Shown here: piece after piece, positions 17,365 through 26,413 of the stretch
How positions within the stretch are numbered: position 1 is the first letter of the stretch
Layout: each line of letters starts with the position of its first letter
Source: CALJFL01 sp039964455
Lineage (GTDB): Bacteria > Pseudomonadota > Gammaproteobacteria > Pseudomonadales > Halieaceae
Direction of reading: 5' to 3'
Assembly: GCA_039964455.1 (NCBI GenBank)
Contig: JBDVXK010000013.1
Span: 496,001 to 560,000, forward strand
DNA length: 64,000 nt
Position numbers and translations under genes: made by a program
The notes under the pieces: generated by a model
Seen by the model: only the letters and a program-made list of their open reading frames with translations
What the model was told of the DNA's origin: nothing
The model's database searches: none

Positions 17365-18516
17365 CTAAAGGCAGTAGCGCTCGATGAAAGAGTGCAGGAG
17401 GCTGACGCAGGGCCGCATTTGCTCAAGCTCCATGTACTCGTCGGGTTGGTGAGCCCGGTCTATGGAGCCCGGACCCATGACGATGGTATCCATGCCCAAC
17501 TTCTGCAGGAAGGGCGCTTCAGTGGCGAAGGCTACAGCCGAGGCGGTGTGACCGGTGAGTGATTCCGCGAGGGCGACCAGCTCGCTATCTGCGGCTTGCT
17601 CGAAAGGCGGTATATGTTTGACCAGCGAGTCCAGGCTGATTTCGATATTGTGCTGTTGTGCCACGGCCTGCAGCCTTTTTTCTACTTCCGCTCGGGCCTC
17701 CTCGTTATTGCCGTTGGGTGTCATTCGCAGGTCAAAGTGCAGTTCGGTGCGGCCGCAGATCCGATTGGGGCTATCGCCGCCGTGTATGCAACCCAGGTTG
17801 AGTGTGGGGTAGGCGATGTCGAATAGTGGATTACTGTAGCGGGCCTGAAGGTCCTGGCGGAATGACAGTAGCTCTCCCATGACTGTGTGCATGGCCTCCA
17901 GGGCACTGTTACCCAATGCCGGATTGGACGAATGTCCGGCTTGTCCGGTGATTCGAACCGCCTGCATCATGATGCCCTTGTGCATGCGCACCGGACGCAA
18001 GGATGTAGGTTCTCCAATGATTGCCGCTCGTGCTTTGGGCCTACCTGCGGCTGCCAGTGCGCGAGCGCCGTTCATCGAACTTTCCTCGTCCGCGGTAGCC
18101 AATATGATCAGCGGCTGCTGCAGCGGCGTGTCCAGGAAGTCACTGGCGGCCGCCAATGCGAGGGGGAAAAACCCCTTCATGTCGGTACTGCCCAGGCCGT
18201 AGAGCCGATGATCGCGCTCGGTCAGGCTCAGCGGGTCAGACTGCCAGCGCCCCTCGTCGTAGGGGACGGTGTCTGTGTGGCCGGCCAGCACCAGGCCACC
18301 GGGGCCGCTGCCCAGGGTGGCGATCAGGTTGGCTTTGCGCCCATCTTCTGTGACATCAATAATTTCTGTGGCGAAACCCATATCCGATAGCCAGCTGGCC
18401 AGCAGATCAATCACAGGCCGATTGCCCTGGTCCCAGGATTTGTCGGTTGAGCTGACTGAGGGTGTGGCGACCAACTGTTGCAGCCGGGATAGCACGAGCT
18501 TTTCGGAATAGGGCAT
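17365..18516 (-). CDS. argE: Acetylornithine deacetylase
   Basis: Zinc-dependent M20-family hydrolase that releases ornithine from N-acetylornithine in arginine synthesis. It has 383 residues. Metal and catalytic motifs are LAGHTDTVP, the acid pair in ATADEESSMNGA, and IIGEPTSLRP; the dimerisation domain lies between. GGAG five bases before ATG 18516 supports the start. Paired with argA directly downstream, which argues for argE over other M20 peptidases such as DapE. The linear ArgA/ArgE route is implied, at least from these two genes. Confidence 0.93.
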   Translation of the reverse strand: MPYSEKLVLSRLQQLVATPSVSSTDKSWDQGNRPVIDLLASWLSDMGFATEIIDVTEDGRKANLIATLGSGPGGLVLAGHTDTVPYDEGRWQSDPLSLTERDHRLYGLGSTDMKGFFPLALAAASDFLDTPLQQPLIILATADEESSMNGARALAAAGRPKARAAIIGEPTSLRPVRMHKGIMMQAVRITGQAGHSSNPALGNSALEAMHTVMGELLSFRQDLQARYSNPLFDIAYPTLNLGCIHGGDSPNRICGRTELHFDLRMTPNGNNEEARAEVEKRLQAVAQQHNIEISLDSLVKHIPPFEQAADSELVALAESLTGHTASAVAFATEAPFLQKLGMDTIVMGPGSIDRAHQPDEYMELEQMRPCVSLLHSFIERYCL

Positions 18517-18540
18517 TAGCGCTCCGGCGAACGGGAATAA

Positions 18541-18564
18541 GGCCTGCGCATAAGTTTGCAGGCC
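18541..18564 (-). terminator. Possible terminator after the pit gene
   Basis: GGCCTGC (18541-18547) and GCAGGCC (18558-18564) form a seven-pair stem with a ten-base loop in the gap between pit and argE. On the minus strand it is followed by TTATT, a short imperfect T-tract. It would uncouple the phosphate genes from argEA. Confidence 0.4.
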
Positions 18565-18624
18565 ACTGGCAAGACTAAAGTCTAGTCAACCCGGCTGTAA
18601 GCGCCAACCGGACTGACTGCAGCG

Positions 18625-19902
18625 CTAGCCGAAGATGCCTTTGAACAGGAAGAAGAAGATGATCGCCAGCCCGGCTCCGGCAGGCAGCGTAATCACCCAG
18701 GACATGAATATGGAGCCCACTGTACGTAAATTCAGGGCGGCGATGCCGCGGGCGAAACCAACACCCAATACAGCGCCTACCAAAGTATGCGTGGTCGAAA
18801 TAGGCAAGCCAGTGGCGGACGCGATAACAACCGTGCCAGCCGCACCCAGCTCGGCGGCAAATCCGCGGCTGGGCGTAAGCTCGGTGATTTTCTTGCCGAT
18901 GGTGTTGATGACTTTCCAGCCATAGGTAGCCAGGCCCACCACGATACCGGCCGCGCCTACCAGCAGAATCCACCAGGGCATGGCTGACTTGGCCATGATC
19001 TCGCCGCCGGACATCACCGTACTGGCTACCGCTGCCAGCGGGCCTACGGCGTTGGCCACATCGTTAGAGCCGTGGGCAAAGGCCATGGAACAGGCGGTAA
19101 ATATCATCAGGATGGCAAATACGCGCTCGACACTGCCGAAGCGATTGAGCTCGTCGTGCTCCTCTTTAACCCGGCGCAGTAGCAGGGCGCCGAAGCCCGC
19201 AACCACCAATCCGATTGCAGCAGAGACGGGAATGGCGTTGGCGAATTTGCTGCCCAGGCCCAGATCCAGGTCCAGGCCAATGTGCTTGAGCCCCTTGAGC
19301 AGTGTCACCATGGAGATCATGAAGCCGACCATCCACATGTACACGGGGATAAAACGTTTGGCGCGACCGAAGGGGTCATCGGTGTCCAGAATCAGTATCT
19401 TCACGCTCATGAACAGCCCGAAGGATATTGTGCCCGCCATGACGGGGGACACGACCCAACTTGCCACGATGGTGCCAACCTTGCCCCAGGCGACGGCATC
19501 GACAGAGATACCAACGGCGGCAAAGCCGACAATAGCGCCCACGATGGAGTGGGTGGTGGATACCGGCCAGCCTTTGATGCTGGCAATCATTAGCCATGTG
19601 CCGGCTGCCAGCAGCGCAGACAGCATGCCGTAGACCATGAGCTCCGGGTTATCTTCCATTATTACCGGGTCGATAATGCCCTTGCGAATGGTTGAGGTAA
19701 CCTCACCACCGGCCAGATAGGCGCCCAAAAACTCGAAGATCATAGCGACCAGAATCGCTTGCTTCATGGTCAGCGCACGCGATCCTACCGAGGTGCCCAT
19801 GGCGTTGGCCACATCGTTGGCGCCGATGCCCCAGGCCATGAAAAAGCCGAACATGCACGCCAGGACCAGAAAAACCGTTCCGTAATTGGCAATAATTTCC
19901 AT
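18625..19902 (-). CDS. pit: Inorganic phosphate transporter, PiT family
   Basis: Inner-membrane low-affinity phosphate permease, driven by proton or sodium symport, probably taking up metal-phosphate. It has 425 residues with about ten to eleven hydrophobic segments. The duplicated PiT signature is visible twice: GANDVANAMGTSVG near the N-terminus and GSNDVANAVGPLAAV in the second half, with PVSTTHS and PISTTHT as paired half-motifs. It follows the DUF47 gene by nine bases, so the two are one operon; DUF47 proteins are the usual PiT partner. A Pho-box search upstream found only a half-site. Confidence 0.93.
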   Translation of the reverse strand: MEIIANYGTVFLVLACMFGFFMAWGIGANDVANAMGTSVGSRALTMKQAILVAMIFEFLGAYLAGGEVTSTIRKGIIDPVIMEDNPELMVYGMLSALLAAGTWLMIASIKGWPVSTTHSIVGAIVGFAAVGISVDAVAWGKVGTIVASWVVSPVMAGTISFGLFMSVKILILDTDDPFGRAKRFIPVYMWMVGFMISMVTLLKGLKHIGLDLDLGLGSKFANAIPVSAAIGLVVAGFGALLLRRVKEEHDELNRFGSVERVFAILMIFTACSMAFAHGSNDVANAVGPLAAVASTVMSGGEIMAKSAMPWWILLVGAAGIVVGLATYGWKVINTIGKKITELTPSRGFAAELGAAGTVVIASATGLPISTTHTLVGAVLGVGFARGIAALNLRTVGSIFMSWVITLPAGAGLAIIFFFLFKGIFG

Positions 19903-19911
19903 CGTTAACCC

Positions 19912-20592
19912 CTACTTTGCCATTACGATTTGTAGTCTGTCGCCCACCCGTTCGGCGGCGTCTGCTATCTCTGAAAGCAGGGCCATCACCCGGTAGTAGA
20001 ACATCACATCAACCGGCGGCAGGTCCGCTTCGAGTTTGAATAGGCGGCTGCGAAGATTGACCGCCTGCTTGTCTGTTCGACCTTCCAGCTTGTCCAGCTC
20101 CTTCAACATGGCTTCCACCCGCTTTACCTCGCGGCCGGTGAAACCCACCTCCAGCAGCTCATCCAGCTCCTGTATCGCCAGTAACGCCTGATTAACGGTA
20201 GCAACACAGGTTGCGGTAAATTCGATGACATGCTTCTCGATTTTCTTCGGGAAGCGCATCTTGCGGCCGATCATCAAAACACCGATATCCTTTGCCGTAT
20301 TGGCTACCGCATCCTGCAGGGCAACCAGCTCCAGTAGGTCGGATCGGGGTACGGGCAGAAACAGGCTCTTGGGCAGGTGGCGGCGCACCGACCGTTTTAA
20401 TTTGTCGGCCTCGCGTTCTGCTGACACGATTTCAGCGTGGATGCTGGCGGCTCGATCCCAGTCGTCATCGGCGCTGGCCTGAATAAGCTGCGGTAGAAAT
20501 TGGGCGGCTTCTTCGGCGATTTGCATGTGTTCCTGAATGGGGCCGATCGGTGATCGTCCAAACAGGTTGCCCAGCGGGTTTCGAGTGGCCAT
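19912..20592 (-). CDS. DUF47/PhoU-like accessory protein of PiT transporter
   Basis: A 226-residue helical cytoplasmic protein of the DUF47 (TIGR00153) family, distantly PhoU-like, found next to PiT phosphate permeases and thought to modulate them. Visible family features are the NPLGNLFGRSPIGPIQEHM start, the ASIHAEIVSAEREADKLKR helix and the AVANTAKDIGVLMIGRKM segment. AGGA eight bases before the ATG supports the start. It is the first gene of a two-gene operon with pit. Its biochemical activity is not established. Confidence 0.88.
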   Translation of the reverse strand: MATRNPLGNLFGRSPIGPIQEHMQIAEEAAQFLPQLIQASADDDWDRAASIHAEIVSAEREADKLKRSVRRHLPKSLFLPVPRSDLLELVALQDAVANTAKDIGVLMIGRKMRFPKKIEKHVIEFTATCVATVNQALLAIQELDELLEVGFTGREVKRVEAMLKELDKLEGRTDKQAVNLRSRLFKLEADLPPVDVMFYYRVMALLSEIADAAERVGDRLQIVMAK

Positions 20593-20763
20593 GGCGCGGA
20601 TCCTGAGGGTCTCAAAAAGCGGAGTATAAGTGCAAGCTGAGCGGCTGTCACAGGAAAATAAGAGGAGCTTTCAGCGCAATTGCCTGAATAGGGCCGCGGT
20701 GTACTCAATCAGCTGTGATAGCATGAATAAAGCTCGGGGTTTCGAGGGAGAAAAGCTCAAAAA

Positions 20764-22542
20764 ATGGCGATCAACAGCGGTGCAAGACGGGCCGAACACA
20801 ACCTTCATCTGCCCAGTCTGGCCAAGATTTTGCACGACGACGGGCGGCTGTCTCGTGAAGACATGCAGCAGGTCAGTAAAACGGCCATAGGCGCGGTGCA
20901 TCCTCTGGTCTACCTGGCGGAGCAAAACTTTGCGGACCCTTCCCGGCCTGGTCTGCGGCTGGATATGGATCAACTGCTGGCCTGGTTGGCCATTCAGGTA
21001 GATCAGCAGGTTTACGAGATCGACCCATTGAAAATCAACGTCAGTGCCATTTCTGAGGTTATGTCCAAGGCGTTTGCCGAGCGTCACAATATTCTGGCCG
21101 TGGAAGTGAACCCTGACGAGGTTGTTATTGCTAGTGCGGAGCCCTATATCCGCGGCTGGGAAACCAACCTGCAGCACACCCTGCGCACCCCGATTCGCAG
21201 GGTAATCGCCGACCCCCGGGCGATCGCCAGGCATAGTGCCGAGTTTTACACCATGGCAGGCTCTGTTCGCGGCGCCCATGGCGGCGGCAAAAAGGCCGAG
21301 AGCGCCGCCGGCGTAACAAATCTCGAGTCGATGCTGGAGCTGGGCTCGATGAAAGAGCCGGACGCCAATGACCAACATATTGTCAGTATTGTTGATTGGT
21401 TGTTGCAGTATGCGTTTGAGCAGCGTGCTAGCGACATACACATCGAGCCGCGGCGGGAAGTGGGCCATGTTCGTTTTCGTATCGACGGCGTACTGCACAG
21501 TGTTTACGAGCTGCCCCAGCAGGTCTGCTCGGCGGTAACCAGCCGGATCAAAATCCTTGGCCGCATGGATGTGGCGGAAAAACGCCGCCCGCAAGATGGA
21601 CGCCTGAAAACCCGTTCTCCAGAGGGCAACGAGGTAGAGCTGCGCCTGGCCACCTTGCCCACCGCCTTCGGCGAAAAGCTGGTGATGCGCATCTTCGACC
21701 CTGAGGTGTTACAGAAGACATTCGAACAATTGGGTCTGGCCGATGAAGACCTGGCACGCTGGCACGAGATGACCTCGGCCGGGAATGGCATTGTGTTAGT
21801 GACGGGTCCAACCGGCTCGGGTAAAACCACTACCCTGTACTCGACCTTGCGCCAGCTGGCGACCTCTGAAGTAAACGTGTGCACTATCGAGGACCCCATT
21901 GAAATGGTGGAGGGCGCCTTCAACCAGATGCAGGTCAATCACACCATCGACCTGGACTTTTCTTCGGGGGTTCGCGCTCTGATGCGCCAGGATCCCGACA
22001 TCATTATGGTTGGCGAGATTAGAGATCTGGAAACTGCCAACATGGCCGTGCAAGCGGCTCTGACTGGCCACCTGGTGCTGTCGACCCTGCACACTAATGA
22101 CTCGCCAAGCTCTATGTCGCGCATGTTGGAGTTGGGTGTTCCTGCCTATCTGATCAAGGCCACTGTTCGCGGCATCATGTCGCAGCGGCTGGTGCGTATT
22201 CTCTGTCCGGAGTGCAAAGCCTTCAGCGCCACTGATATCGATGCCTGGCATCAGCTCACGGCACCCTGGACGATAGAGCCGCCAGCAGAAATGGCTCACC
22301 CCGTGGGGTGTCGCGCCTGCCGGGATACCGGGTATATGGGGCGTCGCGGTATCTATGAGGTGCTGGTTAATACCCGGGAGGTGCAGAACGAGATCACCCC
22401 GCAACTGGAGACGGCACGCCTGCGTGAGATCGCCGTGCAAGAGGGTATGAAGACGCTGCGGCTTAGCGGCGCCGCCCGGGTCGCCCGTGGCGAAACAACC
22501 ATCGAAGAGGTCATGCGCGTGGCCCCTGTACTGGACGCCTGA
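20764..22542 (+). CDS. Stand-alone GspE/PilB-type secretion ATPase
   Basis: A hexameric ATPase of the type II secretion / type IV pilus assembly family, 592 residues. An N-terminal regulatory region of about 160 residues (MshEN-like) is followed by the N2 domain and the motor domain: Walker A GPTGSGKT (348-355), Walker B IIMVGE (413-418), His box GHLVLSTLHTND (435-446), and a zinc site made of CPEC (481-484) and CRAC (516-519). No pilin, PilC/GspF or secretin gene is next to it; glnE follows 20 bases later. So the machine it powers must be encoded elsewhere. GGGAG lies twelve bases before ATG, longer than usual. Confidence 0.88.
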   Translation: MAINSGARRAEHNLHLPSLAKILHDDGRLSREDMQQVSKTAIGAVHPLVYLAEQNFADPSRPGLRLDMDQLLAWLAIQVDQQVYEIDPLKINVSAISEVMSKAFAERHNILAVEVNPDEVVIASAEPYIRGWETNLQHTLRTPIRRVIADPRAIARHSAEFYTMAGSVRGAHGGGKKAESAAGVTNLESMLELGSMKEPDANDQHIVSIVDWLLQYAFEQRASDIHIEPRREVGHVRFRIDGVLHSVYELPQQVCSAVTSRIKILGRMDVAEKRRPQDGRLKTRSPEGNEVELRLATLPTAFGEKLVMRIFDPEVLQKTFEQLGLADEDLARWHEMTSAGNGIVLVTGPTGSGKTTTLYSTLRQLATSEVNVCTIEDPIEMVEGAFNQMQVNHTIDLDFSSGVRALMRQDPDIIMVGEIRDLETANMAVQAALTGHLVLSTLHTNDSPSSMSRMLELGVPAYLIKATVRGIMSQRLVRILCPECKAFSATDIDAWHQLTAPWTIEPPAEMAHPVGCRACRDTGYMGRRGIYEVLVNTREVQNEITPQLETARLREIAVQEGMKTLRLSGAARVARGETTIEEVMRVAPVLDA

Positions 22543-22562
22543 TAGCGAGCAAGAGAATCAGG

Positions 22563-25460
22563 ATGTCGATTAACACCACCGAATTACCTGCCGAGCTGGT
22601 TAGCCAGGCGGAGCTGGCCTGGAATAATGTCAGCGAGGCAGCGGACGATGCTGTCATCCAGGGGCTGGAGCAAGCAATGGAAGACCCGGCTTATGCGCGG
22701 CAGTGCGCTCGGGTGCTGGCCTGCAGTCCCTTTGTCGCCGATGCGGTCAGGCGTAAACCCGGCCTGTTGCTCGAGTTGCTCAGCAGTGGTGCGCTGCGAG
22801 ATTGTCTCCCCACCGATGCGTGGCAGCAGGAACTGGCCACCCTGTTGGCCCAATCCGATCTGGAATTGGGGGTGGTGCTGCGCCGGTTTCGTCAGCGTCA
22901 TATGGTGCGCATCATCTGGAGAGACTTTTGCCGCCTGGCTGATACTCAGGAAACCGTGCATGATACCTCCCTGCTGGCTGAGGCCTGTATTGCCGCCGCC
23001 CAGACGCATTGCCAGGCTTCATTGGAAGCCCGACACGGCCGACCGCTGGGTGCCCGCTCGGGAGAACCGCAAGAGCTGATTGTTATCGCCATGGGCAAAC
23101 TGGGCGCTGGCGAGCTCAATGTTTCTTCGGACATCGACCTCGTCTTCGCTTATCCCGAATCGGGAAAAACCGACGGCAGTGAGAAACCGCTCAGTAATGA
23201 GGAGTTTTTTACCAAACTGGGTCGGGCCGTTATTGCCGCGCTGGATGCAGTTACCGCCGAAGGCTTTGTTTTCAGAGTTGATATGCGTTTGCGGCCCTAT
23301 GGCGATAGCGGTGCGCTGGTGCATAACTTCGGTGCCCTGGAAGAGTACTATCAGGATCAGGGCCGTGACTGGGAGCGTTACGCGCTGATCAAGGCCAGGC
23401 CGTTGACCGGTGGTGCCGAACAGGGTGCTCACCTGATGACTGCGCTGCAACCATTTATTTTCCGTCGATATATCGATTTCGGAGTGATAGACAGTCTGCG
23501 CTCGATGAAGGCTGGAATTAGTGCCGAGGTTCGGCGTCGTGGACTGCAGGCCGATGTGAAGCTGGGACATGGAGGTATTCGCGAAGTCGAATTCATAGCC
23601 CAGTGCTTCCAGCTTATCCGAGGTGGGCGCGACCTTGGTCTGCAACAGCGCGAGTTGCTGCCCGTGCTTGCCGAGTGTGCGGCCCTGGGTTGCTTGCCAA
23701 CTGAGGAGGTGGCCCAGTTGCGGGAAGCCTACCTGTTCCTGCGCGATAGCGAGCATGCCATTCAGGGCTATGCTGACAAACAGACCCAGGCGCTGCCTAC
23801 CGAACCCCTGCCTCGACTGGCAATGGCCGTGGTAATGGGCTTTGCCAACTGGCAGGCATACGAGCAAGCCCTTGACGCCCTTCGCCAGCAGGTCTCGCAG
23901 ATTTTTGACCAGCTGATTGCGGCGCCAGAGGACGCTGACTCCGAGGAGGATATCGCCCCCGCACTCACTGATGAAGGCCTTGCAGAGCTGGGATTTGATC
24001 CCGAGGGCCAGGCTGGGGAGCAATTGCGCAGCCTGTTGGCCAGCCCCAGGGTACTGGCCTTGCAGGCCGAGGGTCGCGAGCGACTCGATCGCTTTATCCC
24101 GCAGTTACTCAAGGGCTGCGCGGCTAATGAGAATGCGGATCTGGCGTTGCAGAGAATCTTGCCGTTGGTTACTGCGGTGTTGCGGCGCAGTGCCTATCTG
24201 GCGCTGTTACTGGAGAACCCTGCGGCACTGACAGAGTTGGTGAACCTTTGTGCTGCCAGCCCCTGGATCGCCGAGCAGATGGCGAAAAGCCCGGTATTGC
24301 TGGACGAATTGCTGGATGGCGCCAGCCTCTATTCGGCACCGGACAAGGACCTGCTGCGCGACGAGTTGCGACAACAGGTAGCACGACTGTCCGAGGATGA
24401 CCTGGAGGCGCAGATGGATGTTCTGCGCTACTTCAAGGCCTCCCATGTATTGAGAGTTGCTGCCAGCGAATTGTCCGGCAGCTTGCCTGTGATGCAGGTG
24501 AGCGACAAATTGACGTTCATTGCCGAGGTCATACTCGAGCAGGTGCTGGCCGTGGCCTGGGCCGATCTCACTGCACGCTACGGTCAGCCAGAGCGTTCGG
24601 GAGAGGGTACCGGTTTTGCGGTTTATGGCTACGGCAAGTTGGGCGGGCTTGAGCTGGGCTATGGCTCAGACCTTGATCTTGTGTTCATTTACGATGCCGC
24701 CCGTCAGGGCGTCACTGATGGTTCCCGCCCGGTCGATAACACCGTGTTTTACACCCGTCTGGGCCAGCGCATGATCCATATCCTGGAAACCCGTATGGCA
24801 CTGGGCCAACTCTACGAAGTAGATATGCGGCTGCGGCCCTCGGGCGACTCGGGGATGCTGGTAAGCAGTTGCAAGGGCTTTGCCGATTACCAGCGGGATA
24901 CAGCCTGGACCTGGGAGCACCAGGCGTTGGTGCGAGCGCGCTTTGTAGCTGGTGATACTGCGGTAGCCGAGCAGGTTGATGCTGTGCGACGTGAAACCCT
25001 GTGCCAGTCGCGAAGTGAGGGCGAGCTTGCTCATGAAGTCCAGGCAATGAGACAGCGCATGCGTGAGCACCTGCTGCCTCCGGAGGTCGACGAAAAAAGG
25101 CAATTTCACCTAAAACAGGGTGATGGCGGTATCGTAGATATCGAATTTATGGTGCAATATGCGGTCTTGGCGTGGTCCCACCGCGTACCTGGGCTGGCCG
25201 TTTGGTCAGACAACGTACGTATTCTGGAAGCGCTGGGCGAGGAAGAGCTGTTTACGCCGGAGGAGTGCGATGTACTCACCGATGCCTATCTCGCCTACCG
25301 CTCCGCTGCTCACCAACTTGCCTTGCAGCAGCAGTCTGGCGTTGTTCAGGCTGATCGCTTTGGTGACTTTCGAGCCGCAGTCCGTGCCAAGTGGGAGCGT
25401 TTGTTTGCTCCTTATTCGGATTTCAAACCGCAGGATCAGGAAACAGGAGTAGTGAGATGA
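22563..25460 (+). CDS. glnE: Bifunctional glutamine synthetase adenylyltransferase/deadenylylase
   Basis: Adds or removes AMP on a tyrosine of glutamine synthetase to tune nitrogen assimilation, controlled by PII proteins in E. coli. It has 965 residues (E. coli about 946). Two nucleotidyltransferase domains are visible: the N-terminal deadenylylase with GELNVSSDIDLVF (about residues 183-195) and the C-terminal adenylyltransferase with LELGYGSDLDLVF (about 697-709); each is followed by an RVDMRLRP or EVDMRLRP strand. It begins the plus-strand block leading into ilvE and LPS core genes; its stop overlaps the ilvE start (ATGA). Confidence 0.97.
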   Translation: MSINTTELPAELVSQAELAWNNVSEAADDAVIQGLEQAMEDPAYARQCARVLACSPFVADAVRRKPGLLLELLSSGALRDCLPTDAWQQELATLLAQSDLELGVVLRRFRQRHMVRIIWRDFCRLADTQETVHDTSLLAEACIAAAQTHCQASLEARHGRPLGARSGEPQELIVIAMGKLGAGELNVSSDIDLVFAYPESGKTDGSEKPLSNEEFFTKLGRAVIAALDAVTAEGFVFRVDMRLRPYGDSGALVHNFGALEEYYQDQGRDWERYALIKARPLTGGAEQGAHLMTALQPFIFRRYIDFGVIDSLRSMKAGISAEVRRRGLQADVKLGHGGIREVEFIAQCFQLIRGGRDLGLQQRELLPVLAECAALGCLPTEEVAQLREAYLFLRDSEHAIQGYADKQTQALPTEPLPRLAMAVVMGFANWQAYEQALDALRQQVSQIFDQLIAAPEDADSEEDIAPALTDEGLAELGFDPEGQAGEQLRSLLASPRVLALQAEGRERLDRFIPQLLKGCAANENADLALQRILPLVTAVLRRSAYLALLLENPAALTELVNLCAASPWIAEQMAKSPVLLDELLDGASLYSAPDKDLLRDELRQQVARLSEDDLEAQMDVLRYFKASHVLRVAASELSGSLPVMQVSDKLTFIAEVILEQVLAVAWADLTARYGQPERSGEGTGFAVYGYGKLGGLELGYGSDLDLVFIYDAARQGVTDGSRPVDNTVFYTRLGQRMIHILETRMALGQLYEVDMRLRPSGDSGMLVSSCKGFADYQRDTAWTWEHQALVRARFVAGDTAVAEQVDAVRRETLCQSRSEGELAHEVQAMRQRMREHLLPPEVDEKRQFHLKQGDGGIVDIEFMVQYAVLAWSHRVPGLAVWSDNVRILEALGEEELFTPEECDVLTDAYLAYRSAAHQLALQQQSGVVQADRFGDFRAAVRAKWERLFAPYSDFKPQDQETGVVR

Positions 25461-26383
25461 GTCTGGCCGATCGCGATGGTCTTATTTGGCTTGATGGAAA
25501 AATGGTGCCCTGGCGGGAAGCCAAGGTGCACGTGCTCACTCATACCCTGCACTATGGCCTGGGCGTGTTCGAAGGTGTTCGTGCCTATCATACGCCGAAT
25601 GACGGCACCTGCATTTTCCGTCTGCAGGAGCATACCGACCGATTGTTCAATTCAGCCAAGATACTCTCCATGTCCATGCCATTTGATAAGGAGACGCTTA
25701 ATCAGGCGCAGAAAGATGTGGTCAGGGAGAATGGCCTGGAGGAAGGCTATCTTCGACCCATGTGTTTTTATGGCTCAGAAGGTATGGGTCTGCGCGCCGA
25801 CAACCTGAAAACGCACGTTATGGTTGCCGCCTGGGAATGGCCCTCTTACATGGACCCCGAAGCACGTGATCGTGGTATCAAGGTGCGCACGTCCTCGTTC
25901 ACCCGACACCACGTCAATATTGCCATGTGTAAAGCCAAGGCCAATGGCAACTACATCAACTCGATGTTGGCTCTACGCGAAGCCCTTGAAAGTGGCGCTG
26001 AAGAGGCGTTGCTGCTGGATAATGAAGGCTATGTCGCCGAGGGCAGCGGTGAAAACGTATTTTTGATTCGTGACAATCGAATCTACACCCCTGAGCTGAC
26101 CTCTTGCCTGGATGGCATCACCCGCCGAACCATTTTCACTCTGGCCGAGGAACTCGGTTTTACCGTCGAAGAGAAGCGTATCACTCGCGATGAAGTGTAT
26201 ATCGCCGATGAAGCGTTTTTTACCGGTACCGCCGCAGAGGTAGTGCCCATTCGCGAATTGGATGGTCGGGCGATCGGTAGCGGTTCCAGAGGCCCCATCA
26301 CTGAGAAGCTGCAAGCCATGTATTTCGACTCGGTGCGCGGTAACCGGGCCGAGAATCGCGAGTGGCTGGCACCAGTGGCCTGA
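25457..26383 (+). CDS. ilvE: Branched-chain amino acid aminotransferase
   Basis: PLP fold-type IV transaminase for the last step of valine, leucine and isoleucine synthesis. It has 308 residues from ATG 25457, which overlaps the glnE stop; AGGAG lies six bases upstream. An upstream in-frame start would lie inside glnE and is not credible. The PLP lysine is K161 in KAKANGNYINS. The HYGLGVFEG and EGSGENVFLI motifs are standard. Synteny glnE-ilvE-waaF matches Pseudomonas. Confidence 0.96.
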   Translation: MSLADRDGLIWLDGKMVPWREAKVHVLTHTLHYGLGVFEGVRAYHTPNDGTCIFRLQEHTDRLFNSAKILSMSMPFDKETLNQAQKDVVRENGLEEGYLRPMCFYGSEGMGLRADNLKTHVMVAAWEWPSYMDPEARDRGIKVRTSSFTRHHVNIAMCKAKANGNYINSMLALREALESGAEEALLLDNEGYVAEGSGENVFLIRDNRIYTPELTSCLDGITRRTIFTLAEELGFTVEEKRITRDEVYIADEAFFTGTAAEVVPIRELDGRAIGSGSRGPITEKLQAMYFDSVRGNRAENREWLAPVA

Positions 26384-26413
26384 GCATCCGGACGGTAGTC
26401 GACGTCTGCCGCC

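Noticed and set aside
20593..20763. Pho box upstream of the phosphate transporter operon
   Set aside because: A single CTGTCAC half-site occurs without a second copy at the expected spacing.
20671..21594. 307-codon open frame antisense to the GspE-like gene
   Set aside because: The plus-strand ATPase is clearly coding; no motifs or ribosome site on the antisense.
23019..24023. 334-codon open frame antisense to glnE
   Set aside because: glnE has both catalytic domains intact in this span, and the antisense product has no recognisable motifs; GC-rich genes commonly leave such open frames.
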